In this document: positions 31,906 to 40,986 of the stretch, piece after piece
Layout: the number at the start of each line of letters is the position of its first letter
Numbering within the stretch: position 1 is the stretch's first letter
From: Novosphingobium mathurense
GTDB taxonomy: Bacteria > Pseudomonadota > Alphaproteobacteria > Sphingomonadales > Sphingomonadaceae
NCBI RefSeq assembly: GCF_900168325.1
Contig: NZ_FVZE01000003.1
Location: forward strand, 372,001-436,000
Reading direction: 5' to 3'
Length of the DNA: 64,000 nt
The notes under the pieces: model-generated
Databases searched by the model: none
Told to the model about the DNA's origin: nothing
The model's input: only the letters and a program-made list of their open reading frames with translations
Made by a program: the position numbers and the translations under genes

Positions 31906-33366
31906 CTATGTCTGCGCGGCCTTGGCTCCTGCCCGGCGGCCGAAAAAGGTGCAGTCGGCGAGGCTCAATCCGGAGCTGTAGCCATGGCCCCATGCGGGCA
32001 GGCCGGACGTGCAGCGTCCCGCGGCAAAGAGCCCTGCGATGGGCGCGCCCTCCCGGTCGAGCACTTCGCCGTCGATATTCGTACGCAGTCCACCGAGCGT
32101 GAAGAAGCTGAAGTAGCTGTCGTGGAAATCGAGTTCGAGCGCGACGAACGGCCCTTCCTCCAGTGGAGTCAGGATCGGCTGACGTTTGCCGAACAGGGGA
32201 TCGCGACCTTCCCGGGCGTGGCGGTTGTAGAATTCCATGGTCGCAGAAAGGGTGCCTTCTGGCATCTCCAGTTCTGCTTCCACTTCGGCCCAGGTTTCCC
32301 CGGTGCCGGCAATGCGCATGTTGGCGATATCGAGCGGCTGCGAGAAATGCGCGCAGTCGAGCAGGAGATAGACCTTGCCGCCGGGCTGATCGACCGCGTA
32401 GCGGCTGACGCGCCCGTGGTAGCAGTCCTCGTTGATGAAGCGCTGTCCGGCGACGTTTACGAAAACGCCGTAGGCGTGGGGTTCGGGCATCGTCCAGGGG
32501 CAGGTCGTGAAGAACTGCTCCATGTGGATGGCATCTCCGCCGGCCCCCATGCCGAGCAGGATGCCGGTACCGTCGTCCTTGTCGCCGATGGGATCGCTGA
32601 GTTTGAAGGTCTCGGGGCAATATTTGCGACGCATCTCTTCGTTGAACACGAAGCCGCCGGTGGCAAGCACCACGCCCTTGCTTGCCTTGACGAAGTGGTT
32701 GGCGTTGTCGATGCGCAGCACTGCGCCGACGATCCGCTCGCCATCGGCAATGAGCGCGATGGCGCGGGCATCGGTGACGATTTCCACGCCGAGGTCGCGT
32801 GTGCGCGCCTCAAGGATATCGACCAATGGTCGTCCGCCGCCCCAGCCCGCGTGCTGGATGACATGACCGCGCGGGGCGGGCGTTGCGATATCGCAAAAGG
32901 GTTCGGCCGCTTCGCTGCCCGACCAGATCAGCGTGGAATCATCGACGGGTTCGATGTGTTTTCCGGGCAGGTAGTTACCCCGATAGGGCACTCCCTGCGC
33001 CTTGAGCCAATTGTAATGCGCCAGCGAATGCTGCGCATAAAGGTCGCACTTGGCCTCGTCCGCGCAAGGACCGCCCGCCGCCTTGAGGTAGGCGGCGAGG
33101 GCTTCTGTGGTATCTTCGAAACCCGCCGCGCGCTGCGCATCGGTTCCGCCGCCGCCACCAATGTAGATCTCGCCGCCCGAGAGCGCCGAAGCACCGCCGC
33201 TGCCCGAATTGCGTTCGAACAGGGTCACTCTGGCACCAGCTTCAGCCGCTTCGATGGCGGCACAGGCGCCGGCCGCCCCGAAGCCGATGACGACGACATC
33301 GGTGTCGAAGTGCCACTCGGGCACTTCGGCGACCGGCAAAGCCCGGTGAAGCGAAAATTCGGTCAT
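31906..33366 (-). CDS. FAD-dependent 3-ketosteroid dehydrogenase-like, probably delta-4 type
   Basis: A 486-residue flavoprotein with VVVIGFGAAGACAA near residue 25, SGGASALSGGEIYIGGG, and the C-terminal HGYSSGLSLADCTFFGRR. Length (about 490) and the Tyr-x-Ser arrangement in GYSSGLS match delta-4-(5-alpha or 5-beta) 3-ketosteroid dehydrogenases (Kst4D/TesI group) better than delta-1 enzymes, which are longer and carry a Tyr-Pro-Gly motif. It would introduce the 4,5 double bond into 5-beta bile acids or 5-alpha steroids. It starts 4 bp after the aldolase stop codon. The superfamily also includes fumarate reductases, but the context favours a steroid substrate. Confidence 0.85.
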   Translation of the reverse strand: MTEFSLHRALPVAEVPEWHFDTDVVVIGFGAAGACAAIEAAEAGARVTLFERNSGSGGASALSGGEIYIGGGGGTDAQRAAGFEDTTEALAAYLKAAGGPCADEAKCDLYAQHSLAHYNWLKAQGVPYRGNYLPGKHIEPVDDSTLIWSGSEAAEPFCDIATPAPRGHVIQHAGWGGGRPLVDILEARTRDLGVEIVTDARAIALIADGERIVGAVLRIDNANHFVKASKGVVLATGGFVFNEEMRRKYCPETFKLSDPIGDKDDGTGILLGMGAGGDAIHMEQFFTTCPWTMPEPHAYGVFVNVAGQRFINEDCYHGRVSRYAVDQPGGKVYLLLDCAHFSQPLDIANMRIAGTGETWAEVEAELEMPEGTLSATMEFYNRHAREGRDPLFGKRQPILTPLEEGPFVALELDFHDSYFSFFTLGGLRTNIDGEVLDREGAPIAGLFAAGRCTSGLPAWGHGYSSGLSLADCTFFGRRAGAKAAQT

Positions 33367-33370
33367 GGGA

Positions 33371-34411
33371 TCAGGCGTTCTTTTCCTTGAGCATGTCGAG
33401 GGCGACGTCGACGATCATGTCTTCCTGTCCGCCGACCATCTTGCGGCGGCCGAGTTCGACGAGGATCGCGCGGGTGTCGATGCCGTAAGTTTCGCTGGCC
33501 TTTTCGGCGTGCCGCAGGAAGCTGGAATAGACCCCGGCATAGCCAAGGCTCAGCGTCTCGCGATCGACGCGGACCGGGCGGTCCTGAAGTGGGCGCACGA
33601 GGTCTTCGGCCGCGTCCATCAGTAGATTGACGTCGCAGCCATGATTCCAGCCCTTACGGTCGACCGCGGCGATGAACACCTCGAGAGGCGCATTGCCGGC
33701 ACCGGCGCCCATGCCGGTGAGACTGGCATCGATCCGAACCGCGCCGCACTGGGCGGCAACGATCGAATTGGCGACGCCAAGACCAAGGTTGTGGTGCGCA
33801 TGCATCCCGCGCTGCGTTTCCGGCTTGAGCACCCGGTCATAGGCTTCGAATCGGGCGCGCACGCCGTCCATGTCGAGCGCCCCGCCGCTGTCGGTCACGT
33901 AAACGCACTGGGCGCCATAGCTTTCCATCAGGAGGGCCTGCTGGGCCAGCACCTCGGGCTCGATCATGTGGCTCATCATCAGGAAGCCAGAGACATCCAT
34001 GCCGAGATCGCGGGCGATGCCGATGTGCTGCTTCGATACGTCAGCCTCCGTGCAATGGGTCGCCACGCGGACCGAGCGTACGCCGATATCGTAGGCGCGC
34101 CGCAGTTCTTCGACTGTGCCAACGCCGGGCAGGATCAGAGTGGTCAGGACGCACTTGTCGAGCACATCCGCCACGGCCTCGAGCCATTCCCAATCGGTAT
34201 GTGCGCCAAAGCCGTAGTTGAAACTGGCGCCCGAGAGACCGTCGCCGTGAGCGACCTCGATCGCGTCCACGCCGCTCTTCTCAATGGCGCTGGCGATAGC
34301 GCGCACATGGTCGATGCCGTACATGTGGCGGATGGCGTGCATGCCGTCACGCAAGGTAACGTCCTGGATGTAGAGCTTCTCGCCCGCTTCCACGTTGAAC
34401 TTGGCCATCAT
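33371..34411 (-). CDS. hsaF: 4-hydroxy-2-oxovalerate-type aldolase, HsaF
   Basis: A 346-residue class II aldolase of the DmpG/BphI/HsaF group: [10 protein letters not shown] with the catalytic Arg21/Asp22 near the N-terminus, [11 protein letters not shown], and [11 protein letters not shown] carrying metal-binding histidines. It cleaves 4-hydroxy-2-oxohexanoate, the ring A fragment, into pyruvate and propanal, which is channelled to HsaG. The genes overlap (ATGATG; TGA of HsaG inside), as expected for a tight heterotetrameric complex. It is followed by the FAD dehydrogenase-like gene. Confidence 0.95.
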   Translation of the reverse strand: MMAKFNVEAGEKLYIQDVTLRDGMHAIRHMYGIDHVRAIASAIEKSGVDAIEVAHGDGLSGASFNYGFGAHTDWEWLEAVADVLDKCVLTTLILPGVGTVEELRRAYDIGVRSVRVATHCTEADVSKQHIGIARDLGMDVSGFLMMSHMIEPEVLAQQALLMESYGAQCVYVTDSGGALDMDGVRARFEAYDRVLKPETQRGMHAHHNLGLGVANSIVAAQCGAVRIDASLTGMGAGAGNAPLEVFIAAVDRKGWNHGCDVNLLMDAAEDLVRPLQDRPVRVDRETLSLGYAGVYSSFLRHAEKASETYGIDTRAILVELGRRKMVGGQEDMIVDVALDMLKEKNA

Positions 34412-35352
34412 GCATTCTCCTTGGCGGCCATGCGCCGCTGGGCCAGCAGTTCGCCGGTCGCCTTGGCGGCGGCGGTCATGATGTCGAGGTTGCCGGAATA
34501 GCTGGGCAGGTAGTCGCCCGCACCTTCCACCTCGAGCATGATCATCGATTTGATCCCGGTGAACTCGCCCATGCCGGGGATCTTGAGCTTGTTGTTGTCG
34601 CCGAAGCGTTCGAACTGGACTTCCTGCTTCAGGCGATAGCCGGGCACGTACTTCTGCACTTCGGCCACCATGTCCTTCACCGACTTGCGGATGGCGTCCT
34701 CGTCGGCGCCTTCCGACAGCGTGAAGACCGTGTCGCGCATGATCATCGGCGGCTCGGCAGGGTTCAGGATGATGATTGCCTTGCCCTTTTCGGCGCCGCC
34801 GACCTTCTCGATCGCGTTCGCGGTGGTGCGGGTGAACTCGTCGATGTTGGCGCGCGTGCCGGGGCCTGCCGAGCGCGAGGAGACCGACGCGACGATCTCG
34901 GCATAGGGGACGCGGGTCGCGACACGGCTGACGGCAGCGACCATCGGGATCGTCGCCTGTCCGCCGCAGGTCACCATGTTGACGTTGGGCGCATCGAGAT
35001 TGGCGTGCATGTTGACCGGCGGCACCGTGAACGGACCGATTGCGGCAGGCGTCAGGTCGACGACCTGGATGCCGTCGGCGCGCAAGGCTTCGTCGTGGAC
35101 CTTGTGCGCGTAGGCACTGGTCGCATCGAAGGCTATGCCGATTTCGGGATAGCAGGCCAGCTTCTTGAGGCCCTCGATGCCCTCATGCGTCGTGGCGATG
35201 CCATGCTCGCGGGCCATGGCGAGGCCTTCAGAGTTGGGATCGATGCCGACGACGGCCGCGAGTTCCATGTTCTGGGGATACTTGATCATCTTCATCATCA
35301 GGTCGGTACCGATATTGCCCGAACCGATGATTGCCGCCTTCACGCGTGCCAT
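34408..35352 (-). CDS. hsaG: Acylating acetaldehyde/propanal dehydrogenase, HsaG
   Basis: A 314-residue acylating aldehyde dehydrogenase. The NAD motif is [12 protein letters not shown] and the catalytic Cys129 is in [11 protein letters not shown]. It converts propanal from HsaF to propionyl-CoA. AAGGAC precedes the ATG. Order HsaE-HsaG-HsaF with overlap of the last two is the standard meta-cleavage lower-pathway arrangement. Near-full similarity to the MhpF/DmpF/BphJ family throughout. Confidence 0.95.
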   Translation of the reverse strand: MARVKAAIIGSGNIGTDLMMKMIKYPQNMELAAVVGIDPNSEGLAMAREHGIATTHEGIEGLKKLACYPEIGIAFDATSAYAHKVHDEALRADGIQVVDLTPAAIGPFTVPPVNMHANLDAPNVNMVTCGGQATIPMVAAVSRVATRVPYAEIVASVSSRSAGPGTRANIDEFTRTTANAIEKVGGAEKGKAIIILNPAEPPMIMRDTVFTLSEGADEDAIRKSVKDMVAEVQKYVPGYRLKQEVQFERFGDNNKLKIPGMGEFTGIKSMIMLEVEGAGDYLPSYSGNLDIMTAAAKATGELLAQRRMAAKENA

Positions 35353-35379
35353 GTCAGAGTCCTTTAAACCAATTGGCCT

Positions 35380-36183
35380 TCAAACGAATTGCGCGATGCA
35401 GGAGCCGAGCTTGCGGCCCCCATTTTCCGGGTTGGAGTCGCTCAAGGTCATTTCGAAACGGTCACCCTTCACCGCGGGGGCAAGGGGGACCAGCGAACCG
35501 GAGAGAATGACATCGCCCGCATCGAGGGTGACGCCGTATTCGCCCAGGGTATTGGCAAGCCAGGCCACGGCCTGCGCCGGATCGCCCTGGACCGCATGGC
35601 CGTAGCCTTCGGACAGCGGCTCGCCGTTCTTGGTGACGGCCACGTGCAGGCCCGGCAGGTCGAGCCCGGCAGGATCGAGGCGATCCTCGCCCAGCACATA
35701 GACGCCGCAGGACGCGTTGTCCGAGACGGTATCGACGATGGCGATCTTCCAGTCGGTAATGCGGCTGTCGACGATCTCGAAGCACGGGACGATGCTTTGC
35801 GTCGCGGCCAGCACGTCGGCTGCCGTCACACCCGGCCCCTTCAGTCCTTGCTTGAGGACAAACGCGATCTCGGCCTCGGCGCGCGGCGCGATGAGCGCCT
35901 TGTCGTCGATGTCGATGTCGCCCTCGACATACATCCAGTCGGTCAGGAAGCCGAAGTCGGGCTGATGCACGCCGAGCATGTCCTGCACGGCCTCACTCGT
36001 GACGCCGATCTTCTTGCCGACGACCTTTTCCCCGTCCGCCTGGCGGCGGGCGAGAAAGTCCAGGCTGATGGCATAGGCATCGTCGATCGTCAGCGACGGA
36101 TCCTGCTCGATGAGCGGCGTGAGCGTTTTGCGACCGCGAAGGGCGTCGTAAAGCGCCTTTCCGTAAGTTTCAGCAGTGCTCAT
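35380..36183 (-). CDS. hsaE: 2-hydroxyhexa-2,4-dienoate hydratase, HsaE
   Basis: A 267-residue hydratase of the MhpD/HpaH/HsaE family (KVVGKKIGVTS, QPDFGFLTDWMY, PRAEAEIAFVL, FEIVDSRI). It adds water to the dienoate released by HsaD, giving 4-hydroxy-2-oxohexanoate. I start it at the ATG at 36183, which overlaps the end of hsaD by 14 bp; a slightly longer frame adds six residues without homology. Same minus-strand operon as HsaA, HsaD, HsaG and HsaF. Confidence 0.94.
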   Translation of the reverse strand: MSTAETYGKALYDALRGRKTLTPLIEQDPSLTIDDAYAISLDFLARRQADGEKVVGKKIGVTSEAVQDMLGVHQPDFGFLTDWMYVEGDIDIDDKALIAPRAEAEIAFVLKQGLKGPGVTAADVLAATQSIVPCFEIVDSRITDWKIAIVDTVSDNASCGVYVLGEDRLDPAGLDLPGLHVAVTKNGEPLSEGYGHAVQGDPAQAVAWLANTLGEYGVTLDAGDVILSGSLVPLAPAVKGDRFEMTLSDSNPENGGRKLGSCIAQFV

Positions 36184-36988
36184 CGAGGAACCCTGTCGCA
36201 TATCGGTTGAATTCGGCCGCGCGCTCGAGCTGGACCCAGTGGCCGACCTTGCTGAAGGTCACGCAGCGCACATCTTCGCAGGCTTCGAAGAAGTAATCGA
36301 TCCCGGTCAGCGGCATGAAGGCCTCGTCGCGTCCCCAGAACAGCTGGATCGGCATTTTCAGTTCCGGCAGGCGCGGACGCACGTTGTGCGTGCGCATGCG
36401 CACGATGACGTCCTTGGGCTGGGTCTTCGACACTGCGAAGCGTTCGGCCACGAGTTCGTCGGTGACCATGGCCGGGTCATAGACGAGACTCTCGTTGAGG
36501 CGGCGCTGGTCGGCCTCGGAGAAATCGGGGCTGCCGAAGGAAGAGCGCATGTTGGCAATGCCGGGCATGGCGAAATAGACATCGAGTTCCTCGATGCAGC
36601 CGGGCGCCATGAGGATCATGTTCTCGACGAAGTCCGGGTGAACGGCGGCGATTTCGATGGCGATGCCGCCCCCCAGCGAATTGCCCACGAGCGAGGCCTT
36701 CTCGATGCCGTGCTGGCGCAGGGCATCGTAAACGGTGTCGACGAAGAGCGTCAGCGTATAGTCGATCCCCTCGGGCTTCGACGAGGAGCCGTAGCCGATG
36801 AGATCGGGCAGCACGACGCGGTAGCCCGCCTCGACGAATGCGTCGACGTTCTGCCGGAAGTTGGAAATGCCCGACGCACCGGGACCGCTGCCGTGGAAGA
36901 ACACCACGACAGGGCCCTGTCCGAACTCGCGTATGTGAATGTCGTAGCCGCCAGCGACGCGGTACGTCGCTTCCTTCATGTTAGCCAT
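36170..36988 (-). CDS. hsaD: Meta-cleavage product hydrolase, HsaD
   Basis: A 272-residue alpha/beta-hydrolase. The oxyanion motif is HGSGPGASG, the nucleophile Ser104 is in GNSLGG, the acid Asp221 in WGRDEA and the base His250 in GHWVQLE. It splits the ring A meta-cleavage product (DSHA) into HIP (the C/D ring propanoate) and a hydroxydienoate. It follows hsaA by 11 bp. A substrate other than DSHA is unlikely because HsaA, HsaC, HsaE-G and the HIP genes are all in the same locus. Confidence 0.95.
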   Translation of the reverse strand: MANMKEATYRVAGGYDIHIREFGQGPVVVFFHGSGPGASGISNFRQNVDAFVEAGYRVVLPDLIGYGSSSKPEGIDYTLTLFVDTVYDALRQHGIEKASLVGNSLGGGIAIEIAAVHPDFVENMILMAPGCIEELDVYFAMPGIANMRSSFGSPDFSEADQRRLNESLVYDPAMVTDELVAERFAVSKTQPKDVIVRMRTHNVRPRLPELKMPIQLFWGRDEAFMPLTGIDYFFEACEDVRCVTFSKVGHWVQLERAAEFNRYATGFLDEHC

Positions 36989-36999
36989 GCCTCGCCCCC

Positions 37000-38214
37000 T
37001 TACAGGAAAGTGAACTTGGGCTCTTCGCCCAGCATCGAACCGACGAGATCGGCGGTGCGGTTGTTCGGGTCATTGGCAACGTGGGCGCGGCCGGCGTGCA
37101 GGTCGAGCCACGGCTGGATGATCGGACTGGTGTTGTAGATCGCCCGTCCGCCCAGCAGCCGCATCATCTCGTCGGCAAGATCGGCAAGACGGCGGACCAC
37201 GGTGGACGACTGGTAGACGAACAGCGTGCGCTTCTCCATGGGCACCTTCTCGCCGCGCTCGGCATAGCCCATGAGCTCGTCGAAGGTAACGCGCAGCGTG
37301 GTTTCCATCTCTATGATCTGGGCATGGGCCTTGGCGATGGCCGCGTGCAGGAACGGATCGGCCTTGGATGCCTTGCCGGTGTTGGTCGACACCCGGTCCT
37401 TCATGATCTGCACCGCGGCATTCACGGCCGCGCGGGCTCCGCCGAAGGCTGCGGTGGAGACCGAGCGGGTGAAGACCTGCGCCCAGGGGAGGGTAAAGAG
37501 CGGCGCGTCGTTTTCCTTCTGGCCCGGATTTTCGCAAAGGAAGCCATGGACAGAGCGGTGCGTTCGGTATTCGGGGACGAATACATCGTCAACGATGACG
37601 TCGTGGCTGCCCGTGCCTTGCAGGCCAAAGACCTGCCAGGCATCGCGGTCGATCCTGTAGTCCTTGCGGGGCAGCAGGAAAGTGCGCATGTCCGGCGCGC
37701 CGCCTTCTTCACTCGGCGGCACCATGGCGCCGAGCAGGACCCAGTCGCAATGGACGGAGCCGGTGGAAAAGCCCCAGTGGCCCGATAGCCTGAAGCCGCC
37801 TTCGACAGGCGTTACCTTGCCGACAGGCTGGTAGGACGAAGAGACCAGTACGCTCGTGTCCCGGCCCCAGACTTCCTGCTGTGCCCGGTCATCGAACAGC
37901 GCGATTTCGTAGGGGTGACAGCCGACGACGCCGAACATCCAGCCTGTCGACATGCAGCCTTCGGCGAGCGCTTTCTGCACGTCGTAAAAGACATTCGGGC
38001 TCATTTCATAGCCGCCCCAGCGCTTCGGCTGGAGAATACGGAAGAAGCCGGCGGCTTGCATCTCGGCAATCGAGTCTGCCGGCACGTCCCGATCGGCAAC
38101 GCACTTCGCGGCGCGCTCCTTCAATACCGGGATCATGGCGCGTGCGCGCTCAGCGAGTTGCCCGGGCGTCGGGATCGCTGCGGCCGCATCTGTGACTGAA
38201 GCTGTGCTGGCCAT
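37000..38214 (-). CDS. hsaA: 3-HSA hydroxylase oxygenase component, HsaA
   Basis: A 404-residue flavin-dependent monooxygenase with acyl-CoA dehydrogenase fold. It shares the HsaA/HpaB-type signatures GFFRILQPKRWGG, STGWMFGVVG, SSSYQP, GLQGTGSHDVIV and the C-terminal HAGRAHVANDPNNR. It hydroxylates the phenol ring A of 3-HSA to the catechol 3,4-DHSA using reduced flavin. Start chosen at ATG 38214, 8 bp after GGGAGAG. The reductase partner HsaB is not in the window. First gene of the minus-strand arm, divergent from the SDR/HsaC arm. Confidence 0.94.
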   Translation of the reverse strand: MASTASVTDAAAAIPTPGQLAERARAMIPVLKERAAKCVADRDVPADSIAEMQAAGFFRILQPKRWGGYEMSPNVFYDVQKALAEGCMSTGWMFGVVGCHPYEIALFDDRAQQEVWGRDTSVLVSSSYQPVGKVTPVEGGFRLSGHWGFSTGSVHCDWVLLGAMVPPSEEGGAPDMRTFLLPRKDYRIDRDAWQVFGLQGTGSHDVIVDDVFVPEYRTHRSVHGFLCENPGQKENDAPLFTLPWAQVFTRSVSTAAFGGARAAVNAAVQIMKDRVSTNTGKASKADPFLHAAIAKAHAQIIEMETTLRVTFDELMGYAERGEKVPMEKRTLFVYQSSTVVRRLADLADEMMRLLGGRAIYNTSPIIQPWLDLHAGRAHVANDPNNRTADLVGSMLGEEPKFTFL

Positions 38215-38406
38215 TTCGGTCTTCTCTCCCTCGTAACGAATCGGAGCAACGCCGCTTTGCGCTGCATTCGTAAAAATAAATGGCATGTGATACGCAAATC
38301 GTCAATTGAAAAGCCATTGAGCTTTCGATATGTGCAGATAGGCAAGGTCAGAACGGACGCGAATTTCCGTTGGCCGAATCGGTTTCGCAGGAGAGAGGAG
38401 CCCGTG
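38215..38406. promoter_or_regulatory. Central divergent promoter region (hsaA arm / SDR-hsaC arm)
   Basis: 192 bp between the two long operons, so transcription must start here in both directions. AT-rich from 38265 to 38340. CGTAAAAAT (38269-38277) also occurs at 28727-28735, and TGATACGCAA (38288-38297) also at 6357-6366; CGCAAAT resembles the arm CCGCAAAT of the element at 6317-6346. The strict TATATGCG seen elsewhere is absent. Confidence 0.55.
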
Positions 38407-39171
38407 ATGGGCAAGCAGACCATCGATCTTACCGGGCAGGTTGCCATCGTCACCGGCGGCACGCGTGGGCTGGGCCGCGGCATTGCCGCTGCACTCGCGC
38501 AGGCGGGTGCCTCGGTGGTGGTCTGTGGCCGTAACGAACCGGACGATCTCCCTGATGGCGTGTGCTACCGCGCTGCGGACATACGCGAGGCAGAGCAGGC
38601 TGGCGCGCTGGTACAGGCTGTCGTCGAAGACCACGGCCGCCTCGACATTCTGGTCAACAATGCGGGCGGATCGCCCGATGCCCCGGCAGCAAGCGCGAGC
38701 CCGCGCTTCTTCGATGCGATCGTGCGCCTTAACCTTCATGCGGCCATGTACATGGCCCAGGCCGCCCATGCGCCGATGCAGGCTGCGGGCGCAGGAAGCA
38801 TCGTCAACATCGCCAGCGTATCCGGTATCCGGCCCAGCCCCGGGACAGCGGCTTATGGAGCTGCGAAGGCCGGGCTGCTCAATCTTACGCAAAGTCTGGC
38901 CCAGGAATGGGGGCCTGACGGCATCCGCGTCAATGCCCTGATTCTGGGGCTCATGCAGACCGAAACGTCCGAACTCACCTACGGCGAGGCGGAAGCGCAG
39001 ACCCGCGTCGGCGCCTCCATGCCGCTGGGCCGCATGGGGACGGGCAAGGATGCGGCGGGCGCGGTGCTCTGGCTCTGCTCGGAGATGGCCTCATGGGTCA
39101 GTGGCGCGCGCATCAACGTCGATGGCGGTGGCGAGCGTCCGTACTTCCTCGACCTCGTGAAAGGACATTGA
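38407..39171 (+). CDS. Short-chain dehydrogenase/reductase (SDR)
   Basis: A 254-residue classical SDR: TGGTRGLGRG (residues 16-25), NNAGGSPDAPAAS, the serine in NIASVSG, YGAAK, and a C-terminal NVDGGGERP. Similar to an SDR kept next to EchA20/IpdAB in mycobacterial cholesterol clusters (Rv3549c type, from memory). Start at ATG 38407 after AGGAGC. It leads the right-hand operon and lies 7 bp before hsaC. It probably acts on a hydroxyl of a ring C/D acyl-CoA or of a bile-acid derivative. Confidence 0.87.
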   Translation: MGKQTIDLTGQVAIVTGGTRGLGRGIAAALAQAGASVVVCGRNEPDDLPDGVCYRAADIREAEQAGALVQAVVEDHGRLDILVNNAGGSPDAPAASASPRFFDAIVRLNLHAAMYMAQAAHAPMQAAGAGSIVNIASVSGIRPSPGTAAYGAAKAGLLNLTQSLAQEWGPDGIRVNALILGLMQTETSELTYGEAEAQTRVGASMPLGRMGTGKDAAGAVLWLCSEMASWVSGARINVDGGGERPYFLDLVKGH

Positions 39172-39178
39172 ACTGAAC

Positions 39179-40108
39179 ATGGGTATCAAGGCACTTGGCT
39201 ATGTCGTCGTCGAAACGGCGAGGCCTGAGGAATGGAATACTTTCCTCACGCAATTCGTCGGAGCCATGCGTGCGCCCGATGCGCGCGATGGCGCTTCGCT
39301 CTATCGCGTCGACGAACGGGTGTTCCGGTTCAGGATCGAGACCGGTGCGCGCGAATGGTTCGTCGCGGCGGGCTATGAATTGACCGATCGCACCGCGCTC
39401 GATGCCCTGGCGCTCAGGATTGCCGAGGCCGGTCGTTCGGTGGAATGGGCCGATGTGCGCGAGGCCGCGGGACGTGGAGCCGAGGCGATGTTCCGCACGA
39501 GCGATCCGGCCGGAAACGGTCTGGAGTTCTACTGCGGCGATGCACGCAGCGATACGCCTTTCCTTTCGCCGATCGGCGTGCCGGAATTCCTGACCGGGGA
39601 TCTGGGCATGGGCCATGCGGTATTCTCCGCTCCCGATTTTGATGAGACCATCGCGTTCCATCGCGATGTCGTGGGTTTCCATGAGACCGACATGCCGCGC
39701 TTCCACCTGATGGGGCCGGACGCACCGTCGATGGGCTTTGCCTTCCTGCACGCGGACAACGGTCGCCACCATTCGATCGCCTTCGGCGAAGGCCCCGTTC
39801 CGCCTTCGGGCGCGGTGCATATCATGCTGGAGCTTCCCGACCTGATCGAAGTGGGCAAGGCGCACGACCGCATGAAGCGCTTCGGCTATCCGGAAAGCGC
39901 GACGCTGGGCAGGCACGTCAACGACGAGACGACCGGGTTTTACGTGCAGACGCCCTCGGGTTTCGACCTTGAGATCGGTTGCGACAGCCTGATTATCGAC
40001 CCGGCCAACTGGGCGGTGACCAAGCACGAAGGGATCAGCGTCTGGGGCCATGAATGGGCCTGGCAGAAAGCCCTCAAGGAACAGCAGGAACAAGAGGAAG
40101 GGGCATGA
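39179..40108 (+). CDS. hsaC: 3,4-DHSA extradiol dioxygenase, HsaC
   Basis: A 309-residue type I extradiol dioxygenase with two VOC modules. The Fe(II) ligands His146 (GMGHAVF), His214 (GAVHIML) and Glu265 (FDLEIG) match the known HsaC/BphC positions, and His198-type second-sphere residues are present in GRHHSIAF. It opens the catecholic ring A of 3,4-DHSA by meta cleavage. The gene overlaps ipdA by ATGA. It is separated from hsaA/hsaD by the divergent promoter, unlike the mycobacterial order. Confidence 0.95.
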   Translation: MGIKALGYVVVETARPEEWNTFLTQFVGAMRAPDARDGASLYRVDERVFRFRIETGAREWFVAAGYELTDRTALDALALRIAEAGRSVEWADVREAAGRGAEAMFRTSDPAGNGLEFYCGDARSDTPFLSPIGVPEFLTGDLGMGHAVFSAPDFDETIAFHRDVVGFHETDMPRFHLMGPDAPSMGFAFLHADNGRHHSIAFGEGPVPPSGAVHIMLELPDLIEVGKAHDRMKRFGYPESATLGRHVNDETTGFYVQTPSGFDLEIGCDSLIIDPANWAVTKHEGISVWGHEWAWQKALKEQQEQEEGA

Positions 40109-40986
40109 TGCTCGACAAGCGGATGAGCGCGGCGGAGATGGTCGCGCAGATCAAGGACGGAATGACCGTCGGGATCGGCGGGTGGGGGCCGCGTCGCAAG
40201 CCCATGGCGCTGGTGCGCGAGCTGATGCGCTCCGACGTCAAGGACCTGACTGTCGTTGCCTATGGCGGCGCCGATGTCGGGATGCTCTGCGCGGCCGGCA
40301 AGGTGAAGAAGCTGGTCTTCGCGTTCGTCTCGCTCGATGCGATCCCGCTCGAGCCGTGGTTCCGCAAGGCGCGCGAGTCCGGCAAGCTCGAAGTCCTCGA
40401 AGTCGACGAGGGCATGTTCCAGTGGGGCCTGAAGGCCGCTGCCTTTCAGCTGCCTTTCCTGCCCACCCGCGTTGGCCTGGGTACCGATCTTGCAGAACTG
40501 GGCGGGCTCAAGACGGTGCAATCGCCCTACGCGGACGGCGAGACCTTGATTGCGATGCCCGCGCTCAAGCTCGATGTTGCACTGATCCACGTCAATCGTT
40601 CCGACTGGCGCGGCAACGTGCAGGTTTTCGGTCCCGACGTCTATTACGACGAATGGTTCGCCAAGGCGGCCGCGAAGACCTATATTTCATGCGAGGAAAT
40701 GGTGGATCGCATGGAAGACCACTATCCCGAGCAGGCGCAGGCCAACCTTTTCGAACGCTGCTTCGTCAGCGGTGTCGTCGAGATGCCATGCGGCGCCCAT
40801 CCCAGTTCGATGCCTCCCCATTACGGTTGGGACATGAAGGCATTCAAGGCCTACGCCGGTGCGGCGAAGGATCCTGGCGACTGGGACGCGGTGAAGGACC
40901 GCTTCGTCGGCGCAAGTGAAGCGCAATACCTTGAAAGCAATGGCGGAAAGGAGGCGGTGGCGGCTCTTCCGCTCCCGATATTCTGA
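40105..40986 (+). CDS. ipdA: CoA-transferase-like ring hydrolase alpha subunit, IpdA
   Basis: A 293-residue alpha subunit of the class I CoA-transferase fold (GMTVGIGGWGPRRKPMALVREL at the N-terminus, VAYGGADVG). Start at the ATG overlapping the hsaC stop, with AGAGGAAGGGG upstream. In Mycobacterium, IpdAB hydrolytically opens the last ring of COCHEA-CoA rather than transferring CoA. The next gene, ipdB, begins inside the stop codon (TGATG). Full-length compared with IpdA (about 290 residues). Confidence 0.93.
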   Translation: MMLDKRMSAAEMVAQIKDGMTVGIGGWGPRRKPMALVRELMRSDVKDLTVVAYGGADVGMLCAAGKVKKLVFAFVSLDAIPLEPWFRKARESGKLEVLEVDEGMFQWGLKAAAFQLPFLPTRVGLGTDLAELGGLKTVQSPYADGETLIAMPALKLDVALIHVNRSDWRGNVQVFGPDVYYDEWFAKAAAKTYISCEEMVDRMEDHYPEQAQANLFERCFVSGVVEMPCGAHPSSMPPHYGWDMKAFKAYAGAAKDPGDWDAVKDRFVGASEAQYLESNGGKEAVAALPLPIF

